NCBI RefSeq assembly: GCF_013449685.1
Contig: NZ_JACDSF010000009.1
Location: 31,736 to 95,735, forward strand
Origin: Pectobacterium brasiliense
Lineage (GTDB): Bacteria; Pseudomonadota; Gammaproteobacteria; Enterobacterales; Enterobacteriaceae
Direction: 5' to 3'
DNA: 64,000 bases
The position numbers and the translations under genes were made by a program. Of this stretch, positions 50,639 to 60,608 are shown in pieces; positions within the stretch are counted from its first letter, which is position 1; each line of letters begins with the position of its first letter. Below the pieces are notes generated by a model that did no database searches, was not told the DNA's origin, and saw only the letters and a program-made list of their open reading frames with translations.

Positions 50639-52354
50639 ATGTTTAGCTTAGACGCCATTCTGCAAGATCTTGCCCCGCATCGCCATACGCCACCCTGGCA
50701 GAAAACGGTTTTGCGTTCTCTGCTATTTGAAAATGAAATGCACCAATTTGCGCGGCGTTACCCGCATCTGAAAGGCTTAGATCTGGTCGAACAGATTCTT
50801 GACTACTTCAACCTCAATTGTGAAATGGTCGAAGGGGATTTAGAAAACATCCCCAGTCAGGGGCCGGTGGTGTTGGTTGCCAACCACCCCATTGGCTCAC
50901 TGGACGGTCTGGCGCTACTGCGTACCGTCGCCAGCGTCAGGCCCGACGTCCGCATCGTCGCCAGCCAGCTACTCTCTTATGTCGCCCCGCTCAAAAATCT
51001 GTTTTTTTCCGTCGATAACTTCAATAACCGCACCAAACGCCAGCAAATCAGCGCCATCCAGCAGCATCTGGAAGGCGACGGCGCGATTATCGTCTTCCCC
51101 GCGGGTGAGGTTTCACGCGCCAGCCTGCAAGGTATTCGCGACGGTCACTGGCACAACGGATTTATCCGCATGGCGAGCAAAGCCCGCGCGCCCGTGGTTC
51201 CGATTCATATCGGCGGACGCAACAGTGCGCTGTTCTATCTCTCTTCCATGGTTTATCGCCCGCTCTCCACGCTCCTGCTGGTGAGAGAGATGTTTGGTCA
51301 GCGCGATCAAACCCTCAAGCTGCGTATCGGTGCCAGAATTCCCTATGCGTCCTGGAGTCAGGGTGACTGGAACGCTAACGATCTGGCGGCTCGTTTCCGC
51401 CGTCACGTTTATCGCTTGGGGCAAGGAAAGCCCGGCTGTTTTACCGGTGAAAAACCCATTGCGCTGGCCGAAGATCGCGTGCTGCTGAAGCGCGCGCTGT
51501 CAGCGTGCGAAACGCTGGGTACCACGCCGGATGGCAAGCTTGTCTATCTGTATCGACGCGGTGAGGAAGATTACGTGCCGCTGCTGCGTGAACTCGGACG
51601 CCTGCGCGAAATCGCCTTCCGGGCCGTGGGTGAAGGATCCGGCCAACGTCGCGATCTGGACAGCTATGACGATGACTATTTGCACCTGATCCTGTGGGAT
51701 GACCGCGAGCTGGAGATTGTCGGTGCCTATCGCTTTGTCTCAACGGCCAGTTTGATCGCAGAAAAAGGGAAAAGCGGCCTCTACAGCCACAGTCTGTTCC
51801 ACTACGGCGACGAAATGGATCCGATACTGGCATCAGGCATTGAGCTGGGACGCAGTTTCATTCAGCCCAAATACTGGGGTAAACGCGGGCTGGATTATCT
51901 CTGGCTGGGTATCGGAGCCTATCTGGCGCGCTATCCGAAACACCGCTACCTGTTCGGTCCGGTGTCGCTTTCCGGTACGTTGCCGCCGCATGCGCGCGAT
52001 TTGCTGGTTGCGTTTTATCGCCTGCACTTCACGCCCGATCAGCCGCTGGCTACATCGCGTCGCCCTTATCCAGCCTCGCTGCCTGACGTGCTGAAACAGT
52101 TTGAAGGAACGGACTACCAGCAAGATCTCACGCGATTGAAAAGCATGCTCAGCAACATGGGTTGCGCGATCCCCACGCTCTACAAACAGTATTCGGAACT
52201 GTGTGAGCCGGGCGGCGTGCGGTTTATCGACTTTGGCATCGATCCCGACTTCAATAACTGCATCGACGGTCTGGTGCTAGTCGATCTGCAACAGCTGAAA
52301 GAATCACGTTATCAGCGCTATATCGCCCCTTTTACCAGCGACAGCGTTTCTTGA
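50639..52354 (+). CDS. olsF: Two-domain acyltransferase, OlsF-like ornithine-lipid synthase
   Basis: The 571-residue protein joins two acyltransferases. Residues about 1-270 form a PlsC/lysophospholipid-type O-acyltransferase with NHPIGSLD (82-89) and FPAGEVSR (153-160). Residues about 290-560 form an OlsB-like N-acyl (GNAT-fold) domain (AFRAVGEGSGQRRDLDSYDDDYLHLILWD, SHSLFHYGDEMDPIL, ELGRSFIQPKYWGKRGLDYLW). This is the layout of OlsF from Serratia, which makes phosphorus-free ornithine lipids from ornithine and acyl-ACP. Ornithine-lipid synthesis is inferred from domain order. Divergent from hipBA. Confidence 0.72.
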   Translation: MFSLDAILQDLAPHRHTPPWQKTVLRSLLFENEMHQFARRYPHLKGLDLVEQILDYFNLNCEMVEGDLENIPSQGPVVLVANHPIGSLDGLALLRTVASVRPDVRIVASQLLSYVAPLKNLFFSVDNFNNRTKRQQISAIQQHLEGDGAIIVFPAGEVSRASLQGIRDGHWHNGFIRMASKARAPVVPIHIGGRNSALFYLSSMVYRPLSTLLLVREMFGQRDQTLKLRIGARIPYASWSQGDWNANDLAARFRRHVYRLGQGKPGCFTGEKPIALAEDRVLLKRALSACETLGTTPDGKLVYLYRRGEEDYVPLLRELGRLREIAFRAVGEGSGQRRDLDSYDDDYLHLILWDDRELEIVGAYRFVSTASLIAEKGKSGLYSHSLFHYGDEMDPILASGIELGRSFIQPKYWGKRGLDYLWLGIGAYLARYPKHRYLFGPVSLSGTLPPHARDLLVAFYRLHFTPDQPLATSRRPYPASLPDVLKQFEGTDYQQDLTRLKSMLSNMGCAIPTLYKQYSELCEPGGVRFIDFGIDPDFNNCIDGLVLVDLQQLKESRYQRYIAPFTSDSVS

Positions 52355-52574
52355 TTGATCGGTGCGTTAACGTCTAAAGGGGTTAACGCACTACTCTCCC
52401 ACGTTTTTCTCATTATTCCCATTCGCCAACGCCATACCCACACGCATTTTGTCTCTCAGATCACACATTTTATACGAAATCCCACTTGCCGTAATTTACG
52501 TGATCAACCGAACGCTTTTCTTGCCGATATTGAAGATATTCTTATCTATACATTTTTAAATACGGGAGTCGACG
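52355..52574. other. Spacer between olsF-like gene and chemoreceptor leader
   Basis: No convincing gene (an 83-codon frame here is not protein-like). It carries the sigma-28 promoter listed separately. Confidence 0.5.
52504..52530 (+). promoter_or_regulatory. Sigma-28 (FliA) promoter of the chemoreceptor gene
   Basis: TCAACCGA (-35) and GCCGATAT (-10) are separated by exactly 11 bases. The -10 matches 7 of 8 positions of GCCGATAA. Flagellar class 3 control is usual for chemoreceptor genes. Confidence 0.7.
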
Positions 52575-52721
52575 ATGTATCCCAGAAACAAATTTTATGG
52601 CAATAAAACCTTGTCATTACTTGCATCGATTACGATAGCAAGCTCCCTCCGCTGTGCCTTCATAGCATGTCAAAAAATTAAGGATGTTTATGAATATGCT
52701 GAACAGAATCAAACTCGGTAA
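52575..52721 (+). CDS. Possible 48-residue leader peptide overlapping the chemoreceptor start
   Basis: A 49-codon frame has a strong ribosome site (GGGAG, 6-base spacing) and an ATG. It encodes [20 protein letters not shown] followed by a hydrophobic, cysteine-containing stretch and a polar tail. It lies within the transcript from the sigma-28 promoter and runs 32 bases past the chemoreceptor ATG in another frame. It may couple or dampen chemoreceptor translation. No family is recognised, and it may be fortuitous. Confidence 0.4.
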   Translation: MYPRNKFYGNKTLSLLASITIASSLRCAFIACQKIKDVYEYAEQNQTR

Positions 52722-54357
52722 TATGCTAGGAATGGGATTTACTCTGGTTATCATGATCAGCTTGATGGTGGCATTCTTCGGACGACTCCAACTGGTTGGA
52801 CTGGGTAACGACATCAATCGGCTTTCCGGCACCACGTTGGCGAATATGTTATTGATTCAGGAAGTTAAAGCTGGTTTTGATGCTAATGCTCGCCTGATTC
52901 GCAACATTGCAATTAGCACTGACCCTGCACAAATCAGGCAGGAAAAGCAGTTCGTCGACGAGCAAATCGCCCGCAATACCGCCAACCTGAAAAAGCTGGG
53001 GCAACAGCTTGATACCGAAGGCACCCGCGCGCTGCTGAAACAGTTTCAGGACACCCGCCCGCCCTACCTTGCAGCCTTTTTGAAAGCGATGGAATTGGTA
53101 CAATCCACCGATCCACAGCAGCGTCTGCAAGGTAACGCTATTATTCTCAATGAGATGCAGACGGCACAAAACGCACTGTTTAACGTGCTGGACGCGATGA
53201 TGGCATCACAGCAGCAGGATACCAACGAGATTGTCAGCGGGGCGCAGCAGGATGCGCACTCCGGCAGCGTCATTATGCTGATTCTCGCGCTTGCCGCTGC
53301 CGCGATGGCCGCGGTCGTGGCCTGGCTGATTACCCGCACGCTGAAAAACCAACTAGGAGGCGAACCGCTCTACGCTACCCACGTTGCCCAGCAGGTGGCC
53401 GATGGCGATCTGGCCGTCGATATCAATATCAAGCCGAATGACCACAGCAGCCTATTAGCCACCATGCATCACATGAGTCATAACCTGGGTGATATCGTCG
53501 AGCAAGTGCGACAGAGCAGCGAAGCCATCGCGTCCGGTTCCAGCCAAATCGCCGCAGGCAGCGAAAACCTGAGCCAGCGTACAGAAGAACAGGCCGCCAG
53601 CCTGCAACAAACGGCCGCCTCAATGGAGCAAATGAGCCAGGCAATTCGTCAGAATGCGCATACCGTGCGTAGCGTCACTCAACTTGCCAGCCAGGCCAGT
53701 ACAACGGCGGCCAAGGGCGGTGATGCCATCAGTAACATGGTCATTACGATGAAAGAGATCTCCACCAGTTCACACAAAATCCGCGACATTATTAGCGTCA
53801 TTGATGGCATCGCCTTCCAGACCAATATTCTGGCGCTGAATGCGGCGGTCGAAGCCGCACGCGCAGGTGAACAAGGTCGCGGTTTCGCCGTGGTGGCTGG
53901 GGAAGTACGCTCGCTGGCGCAGCGTTCTGCCTCCGCCGCTAAAGAGATCGCGTTACTGATCAATACCAGCGTCGAAAAGGTGGAAGCGGGAAATCGTCTG
54001 GTTGAAGACACCGGAAGCACCATTGATGAGCTGGTACGTCAGGCACGCAGCGTAGCAGATTTAATCAGCGAGATCGGGACGACAACACAGGAGCAGGAAT
54101 CCGGTATTTCGCAAATTCATGATGCGGTGAACCAACTCGATCAGGTCACTCAGCAGAACGCGACGCTGGTAGAAGAATCCGCCAATGCGGCAACCAGCCT
54201 GCGCGAGCAGTCCTCTCATCTGGTGACGCTTATGAACCATTTCCATCTGCGAGGCACGCCAGCAGCACGCCCAGCGCCGACGGCGAAGAAAGCCCAGCCG
54301 ACTCGTTTAGCGCTCGCGCCGGCCGGCAACGCACAGGATAACTGGGAAAAATTCTAG
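52690..54357 (+). CDS. Methyl-accepting chemotaxis protein
   Basis: A 555-residue receptor: helix at about 8-30, periplasmic four-helix ligand domain to about 190, second helix 195-217, HAMP, and the signalling domain with hairpin tip [36 protein letters not shown]. It ends in NWEKF, a CheR/CheB-binding pentapeptide as in Tsr/Tar (NWETF), so it is a high-abundance-type receptor. ATG 52690 is preferred over 52684 because AAGG lies 6 bases upstream. The ligand is unknown. Pectobacterium has many such receptors. Confidence 0.95.
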   Translation: MNMLNRIKLGNMLGMGFTLVIMISLMVAFFGRLQLVGLGNDINRLSGTTLANMLLIQEVKAGFDANARLIRNIAISTDPAQIRQEKQFVDEQIARNTANLKKLGQQLDTEGTRALLKQFQDTRPPYLAAFLKAMELVQSTDPQQRLQGNAIILNEMQTAQNALFNVLDAMMASQQQDTNEIVSGAQQDAHSGSVIMLILALAAAAMAAVVAWLITRTLKNQLGGEPLYATHVAQQVADGDLAVDINIKPNDHSSLLATMHHMSHNLGDIVEQVRQSSEAIASGSSQIAAGSENLSQRTEEQAASLQQTAASMEQMSQAIRQNAHTVRSVTQLASQASTTAAKGGDAISNMVITMKEISTSSHKIRDIISVIDGIAFQTNILALNAAVEAARAGEQGRGFAVVAGEVRSLAQRSASAAKEIALLINTSVEKVEAGNRLVEDTGSTIDELVRQARSVADLISEIGTTTQEQESGISQIHDAVNQLDQVTQQNATLVEESANAATSLREQSSHLVTLMNHFHLRGTPAARPAPTAKKAQPTRLALAPAGNAQDNWEKF

Positions 54358-54374
54358 GCTTATCCTACCCGTGA

Positions 54375-54408
54375 TCACCATGATGTCATGACATAGGCAT
54401 CATGGTGA
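54375..54408. terminator. Hairpin after the chemoreceptor gene
   Basis: Perfect 11-base arms (54375-54385 and 54398-54408) lie 17 bases after the stop codon. There is no T run, so it could be a processing stop rather than a classic terminator. Confidence 0.45.
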
Positions 54409-54493
54409 CAATTACATCAGGATTCCCATTTAGAATATTTTTGGAAATTATTTTATTTTTTGGAAAAAAACCTTTACTAAACGATCAATCTTG

Positions 54494-54640
54494 TCAGAAC
54501 GCTCCGTACTTTTGAGAAATATAGCCCCGATACGGCTGCCCAGTATACATTTGGCGCGGACGATAGATGTTGACCTCTTCCTACCTGTGCATCTCATCCC
54601 AATGCGCAATCCAGCCGATCGTGCTGCCGACGGTAGGTAA
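54494..54640 (-). pseudogene. Decayed 3-prime end of a citrate synthase gene
   Basis: Read on the minus strand, the region gives VGSTIGWIAHWDEMHR, a TAG stop (54581-54583), then EEVNIYRPRQMYTGQPYRGY, ISQKYGAF and a final stop. IGWIAHWDEM...RPRQMYTG is the unmistakable C-terminus of citrate synthase. The rest of the gene is missing: upstream sequence to 54720 gives no further recognisable match. Only about 48 codons remain, with one nonsense codon where a Gln codon is likely to have been. Confidence 0.8.
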
Positions 54641-54802
54641 ATTTTGTTGCACTGAACAACGCGAGATCATCCGCGTTCTCCAGACGGCGGCGGCTGGCAT
54701 TTTGCACGCTCAATCCGTATAACTGTCCTCACTTGTTTCACTCACTACTTAATTCCACTACTTATTTACTCCACTAACTTGATGACGACTGATATCAGAC
54801 CT

Positions 54803-57136
54803 ATGAATGATTCATTAAGCCACATCATCGCCAGCGAATTGCAGGCGCGTACGGAGCAGGTAGACGCCGCCGTCCGCCTGCTGGACGAAGGAAACACCGT
54901 CCCTTTTATCGCCCGTTACCGTAAAGAAGTGACCGGCGGGCTGGATGACACCCAGTTGCGCCAGCTCGAAACGCGCCTCGGCTACCTGCGTGAACTGGAA
55001 GACCGACGCCAGACTATTCTGAAATCCATCGACGAACAGGGGAAACTAACCCCGCAGCTCGCCACCGCCATTAACGGTACGCTGAGCAAAACCGAGCTGG
55101 AAGATCTCTATCTGCCGTATAAACCGAAGCGCCGCACGCGTGGGCAGATCGCGATTGAAGCCGGTCTGGAACCGCTGGCCGACGGCCTGTGGCAAGACCC
55201 GAGCCAGGATCCGGAACTGACGGCACAGGCTTATGTCGATGCCGAGAAAGGCGTAGCGGACGTGAAAGCCGCATTGGACGGCGCACGTTACATCCTGATG
55301 GAACGCTTTGCCGAAGACGCCACGCTGCTGGCAAAAGTGCGTCACTATTTGTGGAAAAACGCCCATCTGGTTTCCCGCGTCGTGGAAGGGAAAGAGGAAG
55401 AAGGCGCGAAATTCCGCGATTATTTCGATCACCATGAACCGATTGCTCAGGTGCCTTCACACCGCGCACTGGCCATGTTCCGTGGCCGTAACGAAGGCGT
55501 GCTGCAACTGGCGCTGAACGCCGATCCGCAGCACGAAGAAGCGCCGCGTGAGAGCTACTGCGAACAGATTATTATCGACCACCTGAACCTGCGTTTGGGG
55601 AATGCGGCAGCGGACAGCTGGCGACGCGCCGTCATTAGCTGGACGTGGCGCATTAAAGTGCTGCTGCACCTTGAAACTGAATTGATGGGCAGCGTGCGTG
55701 AGAAAGCGGAAGACGAGGCGATCAACGTTTTCGCCCGTAACATGCACGACCTGCTGATGGCCGCTCCGGCGGGCATGCGCGCCACCATGGGTCTCGATCC
55801 CGGCCTGCGTACTGGTGTAAAAGTCGCGGTGGTGGATGCCACCGGCAAGCTGGTCGCGACCGATACGATTTATCCGCATACCGGTCAGGCAGCGAAAGCC
55901 GCTCCGATCATCGCCGCACTGTGCCTCAAACATCAGGTTGAGCTGGTGGCGATTGGTAACGGTACTGCATCGCGTGAAACCGAACGCTTCTTCCTCGACA
56001 CGCAGAAACAGTTCCCGGATATCAAAGCACAGAAAGTGATCGTCAGCGAAGCCGGCGCGTCGGTGTACTCCGCGTCCGAGCTGGCGGCGCTGGAATTCCC
56101 CGATCTGGATGTCTCGCTGCGCGGCGCAGTCTCTATCGCCCGTCGTTTGCAGGATCCGCTGGCGGAGCTGGTGAAGATCGACCCGAAATCCATCGGCGTG
56201 GGTCAGTATCAGCATGACGTAAGCCAAAGTCTGCTGGCGAAGAAACTGGATGCGGTGGTCGAAGACTGCGTAAACGCCGTCGGTGTTGATCTGAATACCG
56301 CGTCCGTGGCGCTGCTAACCCGTGTCGCCGGACTCACGCGCATGATGGCGCAAAATATTGTGACCTGGCGTGATGAGAATGGCCGCTTCCACAATCGCGA
56401 ACAGCTGCTGAAAGTCAGCCGTCTGGGGCCAAAAGCCTTTGAACAGTGTGCGGGCTTCCTGCGCATCAACAACGGCAACAACCCACTGGATGCCTCTACC
56501 GTTCACCCGGAAGCCTATCCGATCGTGGAACGTATTCTGGCCGCGACCGAGCAGGCGTTGCAGGAGCTAATGGGGAACCCCAATGCGCTGCGTAACCTGA
56601 AACCGTCGGATTTCACCGATGAGCGTTTCGGCGTGCCGACGGTAACCGACATCATCAAAGAGCTGGAAAAACCGGGTCGCGATCCACGTCCTGAGTTCAA
56701 AACCGCCAGCTTCGCCGACGGCGTGGAAACCTTAAACGATCTCCTGCCAGGCATGATTCTGGAAGGTGCCGTCACCAACGTCACCAACTTTGGTGCGTTT
56801 GTAGATATCGGCGTCCATCAGGACGGTTTGGTACACATTTCATCACTGGCCGACCATTTCGTTGACGATCCGCACAAGGTCGTGAAAGCCGGCGATATCG
56901 TCAAAGTGAAAGTGATGGAAGTGGATCTGCAACGTAAGCGTATCGCGCTGACCATGCGCCTTGATGAACAGCCGGGCGACACCGCATCACGCCGTGGCGG
57001 TGGCAATGCGCGTAGCGATAGCAATACTTCATCGCGTCAGCCAGCCGGTAAATCACGTCCTCGCCCCGCTAGCGCCCCTGCCGCTGGCAACAGCGCGATG
57101 GGCGATGCGCTGGCCGCCGCCTTTAAAAAGCGCTAA
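54803..57136 (+). CDS. tex: Transcription accessory protein Tex (YhgF)
   Basis: About 777 residues: N-terminal Tex helices ([23 protein letters not shown]), the YqgF RNase H-like domain ([16 protein letters not shown]), helix-hairpin-helix motifs and a C-terminal S1 RNA-binding domain ([26 protein letters not shown]) ending in a low-complexity Arg/Ser/Ala tail. ATG 54803 is chosen because the homologous E. coli protein starts MNDS. ATG 54782 is possible and neither has a strong ribosome site. In E. coli it follows greB directly. Confidence 0.95.
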   Translation: MNDSLSHIIASELQARTEQVDAAVRLLDEGNTVPFIARYRKEVTGGLDDTQLRQLETRLGYLRELEDRRQTILKSIDEQGKLTPQLATAINGTLSKTELEDLYLPYKPKRRTRGQIAIEAGLEPLADGLWQDPSQDPELTAQAYVDAEKGVADVKAALDGARYILMERFAEDATLLAKVRHYLWKNAHLVSRVVEGKEEEGAKFRDYFDHHEPIAQVPSHRALAMFRGRNEGVLQLALNADPQHEEAPRESYCEQIIIDHLNLRLGNAAADSWRRAVISWTWRIKVLLHLETELMGSVREKAEDEAINVFARNMHDLLMAAPAGMRATMGLDPGLRTGVKVAVVDATGKLVATDTIYPHTGQAAKAAPIIAALCLKHQVELVAIGNGTASRETERFFLDTQKQFPDIKAQKVIVSEAGASVYSASELAALEFPDLDVSLRGAVSIARRLQDPLAELVKIDPKSIGVGQYQHDVSQSLLAKKLDAVVEDCVNAVGVDLNTASVALLTRVAGLTRMMAQNIVTWRDENGRFHNREQLLKVSRLGPKAFEQCAGFLRINNGNNPLDASTVHPEAYPIVERILAATEQALQELMGNPNALRNLKPSDFTDERFGVPTVTDIIKELEKPGRDPRPEFKTASFADGVETLNDLLPGMILEGAVTNVTNFGAFVDIGVHQDGLVHISSLADHFVDDPHKVVKAGDIVKVKVMEVDLQRKRIALTMRLDEQPGDTASRRGGGNARSDSNTSSRQPAGKSRPRPASAPAAGNSAMGDALAAAFKKR

Positions 57137-57158
57137 CCGCCGTTCTGTCATTTAAATC

Positions 57159-57192
57159 ATGCCTGACCTTATTTACGAGGTCAGGCATCTTT
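57159..57192 (+). terminator. Terminator after tex
   Basis: Perfect 11-base stem (57159-57169 with 57178-57188) followed by CTTT. The T run is short. Confidence 0.75.
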
Positions 57193-57317
57193 CCTGCCAA
57201 AATACTGCCATTTTGTTTCCCTAATAAAACTACGTTTTATTTATATTGAAATATTCAACCATTTCGCGATTATTTTGTGATCTGCATCTAGGTAAATAAA
57301 TTACCGTTGCGTTATTA

Positions 57318-57357
57318 TTGTTCTATATAGGAAACCATAGTTTTATATATAGAACAA
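57318..57357. promoter_or_regulatory. 12-base inverted repeat abutting the IclR-type gene, probable autoregulatory operator
   Basis: Perfect arms TTGTTCTATATA (57318-57329) and TATATAGAACAA (57346-57357) end one base before the ATG at 57359. No ribosome site can be seen between them. It may be the binding site of the encoded IclR-type protein, or a leader hairpin. Confidence 0.6.
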
Positions 57358-57358
57358 A

Positions 57359-58147
57359 ATGAATATATTCCAACAGCTCGAACACAGTAAAGCGCCGGCA
57401 GCCGTCCGTTTAGTGATGATTATTGACTACATCGCCAAACATGACGAAGCCAGCTTCACTGAGATTTGCACTGATTTGTCTATACCCAAAAGCAGCGTAC
57501 ATCATCTACTGGAAGTGCTGGTGGTGACGCAATTGTTACGTCAGCGCGCTGACGGTCGTTATGTTTTGGGATTGAGACTGTTTGAGCTTGGCGGTTTGGT
57601 AATAAAGAATATTGATCTGCGTAAAGACACGATTAACTTTATGCATGAATTAGTCAAAGAGACAGAACTGACCTGCCATCTTGGTATTATGGACGGCGAT
57701 AACGGTTTCTTCCTGAGTAAAGTCGAATCCCCCAAGGCCATCGTAAAAACATCATGGGAAGGTAAGAAAATTGTATTTAATCGTATGTCTTTGGGGAAAG
57801 TGCTCGTCGCCTGGCTACCACAGGAAAGAATTGAATCACTGATTGCCGATTGCACCTTTGAGTATTTGACACCTCGGACAATTACCAATAAAGAAGATTT
57901 CCTACAGCACCTAAAAATCGTCAAGGAACAGGGCTGGGCCATAGACGACGGTGAAGATATAGAAGAGATCTGCTGTATGGCCGCGCCAATCTTTGGCCAA
58001 AATGGTGAAGTCATCGCTGCCATTGGCGTTAACGGTATGCAGTCGCAATATGCGAATGGAAAAAAAGAAAAGCATCTGGCAAGCCTGATTAAAACCAGCA
58101 AAGCGATTACCGCTCATATTAACAGCCGGAATATTGATATCAGATAA
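57359..58147 (+). CDS. IclR-family transcriptional regulator
   Basis: A 262-residue regulator with N-terminal winged helix (FTEICTDLSIPKSSVHHLLEVLVVTQLLRQRADGRYVLGLRLFELG, about 30-78) and a C-terminal effector domain (LGKVLVAWLP, DGEDIEEICCMAAPIFGQNGEVIAAIGVNG). KdgR, the pectinolysis repressor, belongs to this family, but this is a different, local member, next to kdgT and kduI on the same strand. It probably controls those genes in response to a pectin-derived keto acid. The ATG has no visible ribosome site. Confidence 0.88.
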   Translation: MNIFQQLEHSKAPAAVRLVMIIDYIAKHDEASFTEICTDLSIPKSSVHHLLEVLVVTQLLRQRADGRYVLGLRLFELGGLVIKNIDLRKDTINFMHELVKETELTCHLGIMDGDNGFFLSKVESPKAIVKTSWEGKKIVFNRMSLGKVLVAWLPQERIESLIADCTFEYLTPRTITNKEDFLQHLKIVKEQGWAIDDGEDIEEICCMAAPIFGQNGEVIAAIGVNGMQSQYANGKKEKHLASLIKTSKAITAHINSRNIDIR

Positions 58148-58500
58148 TATATTTATCGAAAATTACCTAGTGAATTTCAATTTTTTATTTATTGAAATTC
58201 ATCATAGTCACGTAAAAAAATAACGTGACAGATATATCACGACATAATTACCTGTAAATGCTAATACACATTACGGGAAGGCCATCTATAACTAAAAAAA
58301 TATGACACAAGTCATCATTAAGATGACGAAGAATATTCATTATCAATTTTATAATGGGGACAACCATCTTCACTAATTAATGAAATCGGGTAATAACCCC
58401 TTGGGTTTTATTCCGCCCTATTTATGACTTTATACCAATACTCCATCTGCTTTCACTGAAAGCGGGCTGAACATGCTTTTATCTTTTAATGAGGTCTTTT
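58148..58500. other. Regulatory region upstream of kdgT
   Basis: About 350 AT-rich bases without a gene. Contains the TGAATTTCAAT inverted pair (listed separately) and a weak near-palindrome at 58392-58412 (AATAACCCCTTGGGTTTTATT) that only loosely recalls a KdgR box. Confidence 0.5.
58171..58201. promoter_or_regulatory. Inverted pair of TGAATTTCA elements upstream of kdgT
   Basis: Arms TGAATTTCAAT (58171-58181) and ATTGAAATTCA (58191-58201) are perfect inverted copies, and each holds a small palindrome of its own. No T run follows, so an operator is likelier than a terminator. Confidence 0.45.
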
Positions 58501-59457
58501 ATGAAAATCAAACAAGCTATTGATAAAATCCCTGGGGGATTAATGCTGGTGCCGCTCTTTTTGGGCGCACTCTGTAATACCTTTACGCCAGGCGCTGGGA
58601 AATACTTAGGTTCTTTTAGTAACGGCCTGATTACTGGCACAATCCCTATTCTGGCGGTATGGTTTTTCTGCATGGGCGCGTCCATTGAATTTAAAGCAAC
58701 GGGAACGATGCTGAGAAAATCAGGCGTTCTGGTGGTCACCAAAATCGCCACGGCCTGGGTTGTGGCGCTGATCGCGGGCACGTTCCTGCCGGGTGACGGC
58801 ATCCAAAACGGCATGCTGGCTGGGATCTCCGTGCTAGCGCTGGTTGCGGCAATGGACATGACTAACGGCGGTTTGTACGCTGCACTGATGAACCAATACG
58901 GTTCGAAAGAAGAAGCGGGTGCCTTCGTACTGATGTCTCTGGAATCCGGCCCGTTGATGACCATGGTCATTCTGGGTGCCAGCGGTATCGCTACCTTTGA
59001 ACCTCAGTTATTTGTCGGTGCCGTTCTGCCTTTCCTGATTGGTTTTGCATTGGGCAACCTAGACCCGGACTTGAGAAAGCTGTTCGGTAATTCAGTACAA
59101 ACACTGATTCCTTTCTTTGCCTTTGCGTTAGGTAACACCATTAATTTATCAGTGATCCTCAAGACGGGCTTCACCGGACTCTTCCTCGGTCTGCTGGTGA
59201 TTGTTGTTACAGGTATCCCGTTGATTCTGGCGGATAAATTTATCGGCGGTGGTAATGGAACCGCAGGTGTGGCTGCATCCAGCAGCGCGGGTGCCGCCGT
59301 CGCCACGCCTCTATTGATCGCGAATATGGCTCCGGAATTCGCGCCGGTCGCTCAACAGGCAACAGCGTTAGTCGCCACCAGTGTGATCGTGACATCAGTA
59401 TTGGTGCCCATCATCACGGCATTATGGGCAAAACGCTTTTCACCTAAACACGCATAA
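58501..59457 (+). CDS. kdgT: 2-keto-3-deoxygluconate permease
   Basis: A 318-residue, about ten-helix inner-membrane symporter of the KdgT family ([79 protein letters not shown]). It imports 2-keto-3-deoxygluconate and related pectin breakdown acids. ATG 58501 has GAGG 6 bases upstream; an upstream ATG at 58489 overlaps that site. It is followed after 12 bases by kduI in the same operon. Confidence 0.95.
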   Translation: MKIKQAIDKIPGGLMLVPLFLGALCNTFTPGAGKYLGSFSNGLITGTIPILAVWFFCMGASIEFKATGTMLRKSGVLVVTKIATAWVVALIAGTFLPGDGIQNGMLAGISVLALVAAMDMTNGGLYAALMNQYGSKEEAGAFVLMSLESGPLMTMVILGASGIATFEPQLFVGAVLPFLIGFALGNLDPDLRKLFGNSVQTLIPFFAFALGNTINLSVILKTGFTGLFLGLLVIVVTGIPLILADKFIGGGNGTAGVAASSSAGAAVATPLLIANMAPEFAPVAQQATALVATSVIVTSVLVPIITALWAKRFSPKHA

Positions 59458-59469
59458 GAAGGTAACAAA

Positions 59470-60306
59470 ATGGACGTACGACAAAGTGTACACAGTGAAC
59501 ATGCGAAAACGCTTGATACCACTGAGCTGAGAAAGAAATTTCTTATTGAGCAGATATTTACGCCAAACCAATACACCATGACCTACAGCCACATCGACCG
59601 TATCGTAGTGGGCGGGATCATGCCGGTGGATGGCGAGATAACGTTTGATGACGGCATCGGCAAACAATTTGGCGTGAACTATTTTCTTGAGCGTCGCGAG
59701 CTGGGGCTGATCAATATTGGCGGCCCGGCAAAAATCGTCATCGACGGCACAAGCTATGAAGTTGGCAATGAGGAAGCGCTCTATGTCGGCAAGGGGGCGA
59801 AAGCCTTAGCGTTCAGCAGCCTGGACAGCGCCAAGCCTGCGAAACTGTATTACAACAGCGCACCAGCACATGCCGTTTTCCCGACACGCATCATTACACA
59901 GGATGACGCGATCAAAGCACCACTGGGCGACGTCAAAACCTGCAACAAGCGGACGATTTGCAAATATCTGGTGCCGGAAGTGGTGGAAACTTGCCAACTG
60001 AGCATGGGGTTAACGCGTCTGGCGGAAGGCAGCAACTGGAATTCCATGCCGACGCATACCCATGAGCGCAGAATGGAAGTGTACTTCTATTTTGATATGG
60101 CGGAAGACACCATTATTTTCCATATGATGGGTGAACCGCATGAAACGCGCCATCTGGTGATGCATAACGAGCAGGCCGTGATCTCCCCGAGTTGGTCGAT
60201 TCACACCGGCGTCGGCACCAAAAACTACGCCTTTATCTGGGGCATGATCGGCGAAAACCTGACGTTTGACGATATGGACCATATCGCGATGCTGGATTTA
60301 CGCTAA
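59470..60306 (+). CDS. kduI: 5-keto-4-deoxyuronate isomerase
   Basis: A 278-residue cupin isomerase that turns 5-keto-4-deoxyuronate (4-deoxy-L-threo-5-hexosulose uronate) into 2,5-diketo-3-deoxygluconate in pectin breakdown. Zinc ligands known from E. coli KduI align exactly: His196 and His198 in [13 protein letters not shown], Glu203, and the later His in SIHTGVG. Length equals E. coli KduI. Linked to kdgT and without kduD, so it may be a second copy beside the usual kduI locus. Confidence 0.96.
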   Translation: MDVRQSVHSEHAKTLDTTELRKKFLIEQIFTPNQYTMTYSHIDRIVVGGIMPVDGEITFDDGIGKQFGVNYFLERRELGLINIGGPAKIVIDGTSYEVGNEEALYVGKGAKALAFSSLDSAKPAKLYYNSAPAHAVFPTRIITQDDAIKAPLGDVKTCNKRTICKYLVPEVVETCQLSMGLTRLAEGSNWNSMPTHTHERRMEVYFYFDMAEDTIIFHMMGEPHETRHLVMHNEQAVISPSWSIHTGVGTKNYAFIWGMIGENLTFDDMDHIAMLDLR

Positions 60307-60608
60307 TCCCCTCTGGCGTCACGCCAAGACAGTAAAATGCAGCAGGGTGAACCACGTTCACCCTGTTTTTTATACCGCGTCGGTAAGACCTCGAATGGCG
60401 TCATTCAAGATTATCGGCACAGGTTTCCCTCATCCCATTCACTGCCACCGTGCTCACCATTGCAGTGCAATACGGCCGCCAGCGCCCCACGCCGTGCACC
60501 AAAGCAAAGACTCTCCGTGATTAATTAGCAGGGTAATAGATAAATAAGCATTGGTACAGAAGTTGCTTTTGTTCTTGTATTCCCATACCAAAAAACAAGG
60601 ACCTGCCA
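60307..60608. other. Spacer kduI-ansB
   Basis: About 300 bases with the kduI terminator at its left and the ansB promoter presumably at its right. No gene-like frame seen. Confidence 0.6.
60343..60371 (+). terminator. Terminator after kduI
   Basis: Perfect 10-base stem (CAGGGTGAAC with GTTCACCCTG, 3-base loop) followed by six T. Confidence 0.95.

Noticed and set aside
52355..52606. 83-codon frame between the acyltransferase and chemoreceptor genes
   Set aside because: Starts directly after the previous stop, has no ribosome site and crosses the sigma-28 promoter.
58224..58241. CGTGA-N8-TCACG element upstream of kdgT as a CRP site
   Set aside because: The half-sites are 8 bases apart instead of 6 and the outer bases do not fit, so a CRP site is not claimed.
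58392..58412. Near-palindrome AATAACCCCTTGGGTTTTATT as a KdgR box
   Set aside because: Only the right half resembles the KdgR consensus; the centre is GC-rich, unlike known boxes.
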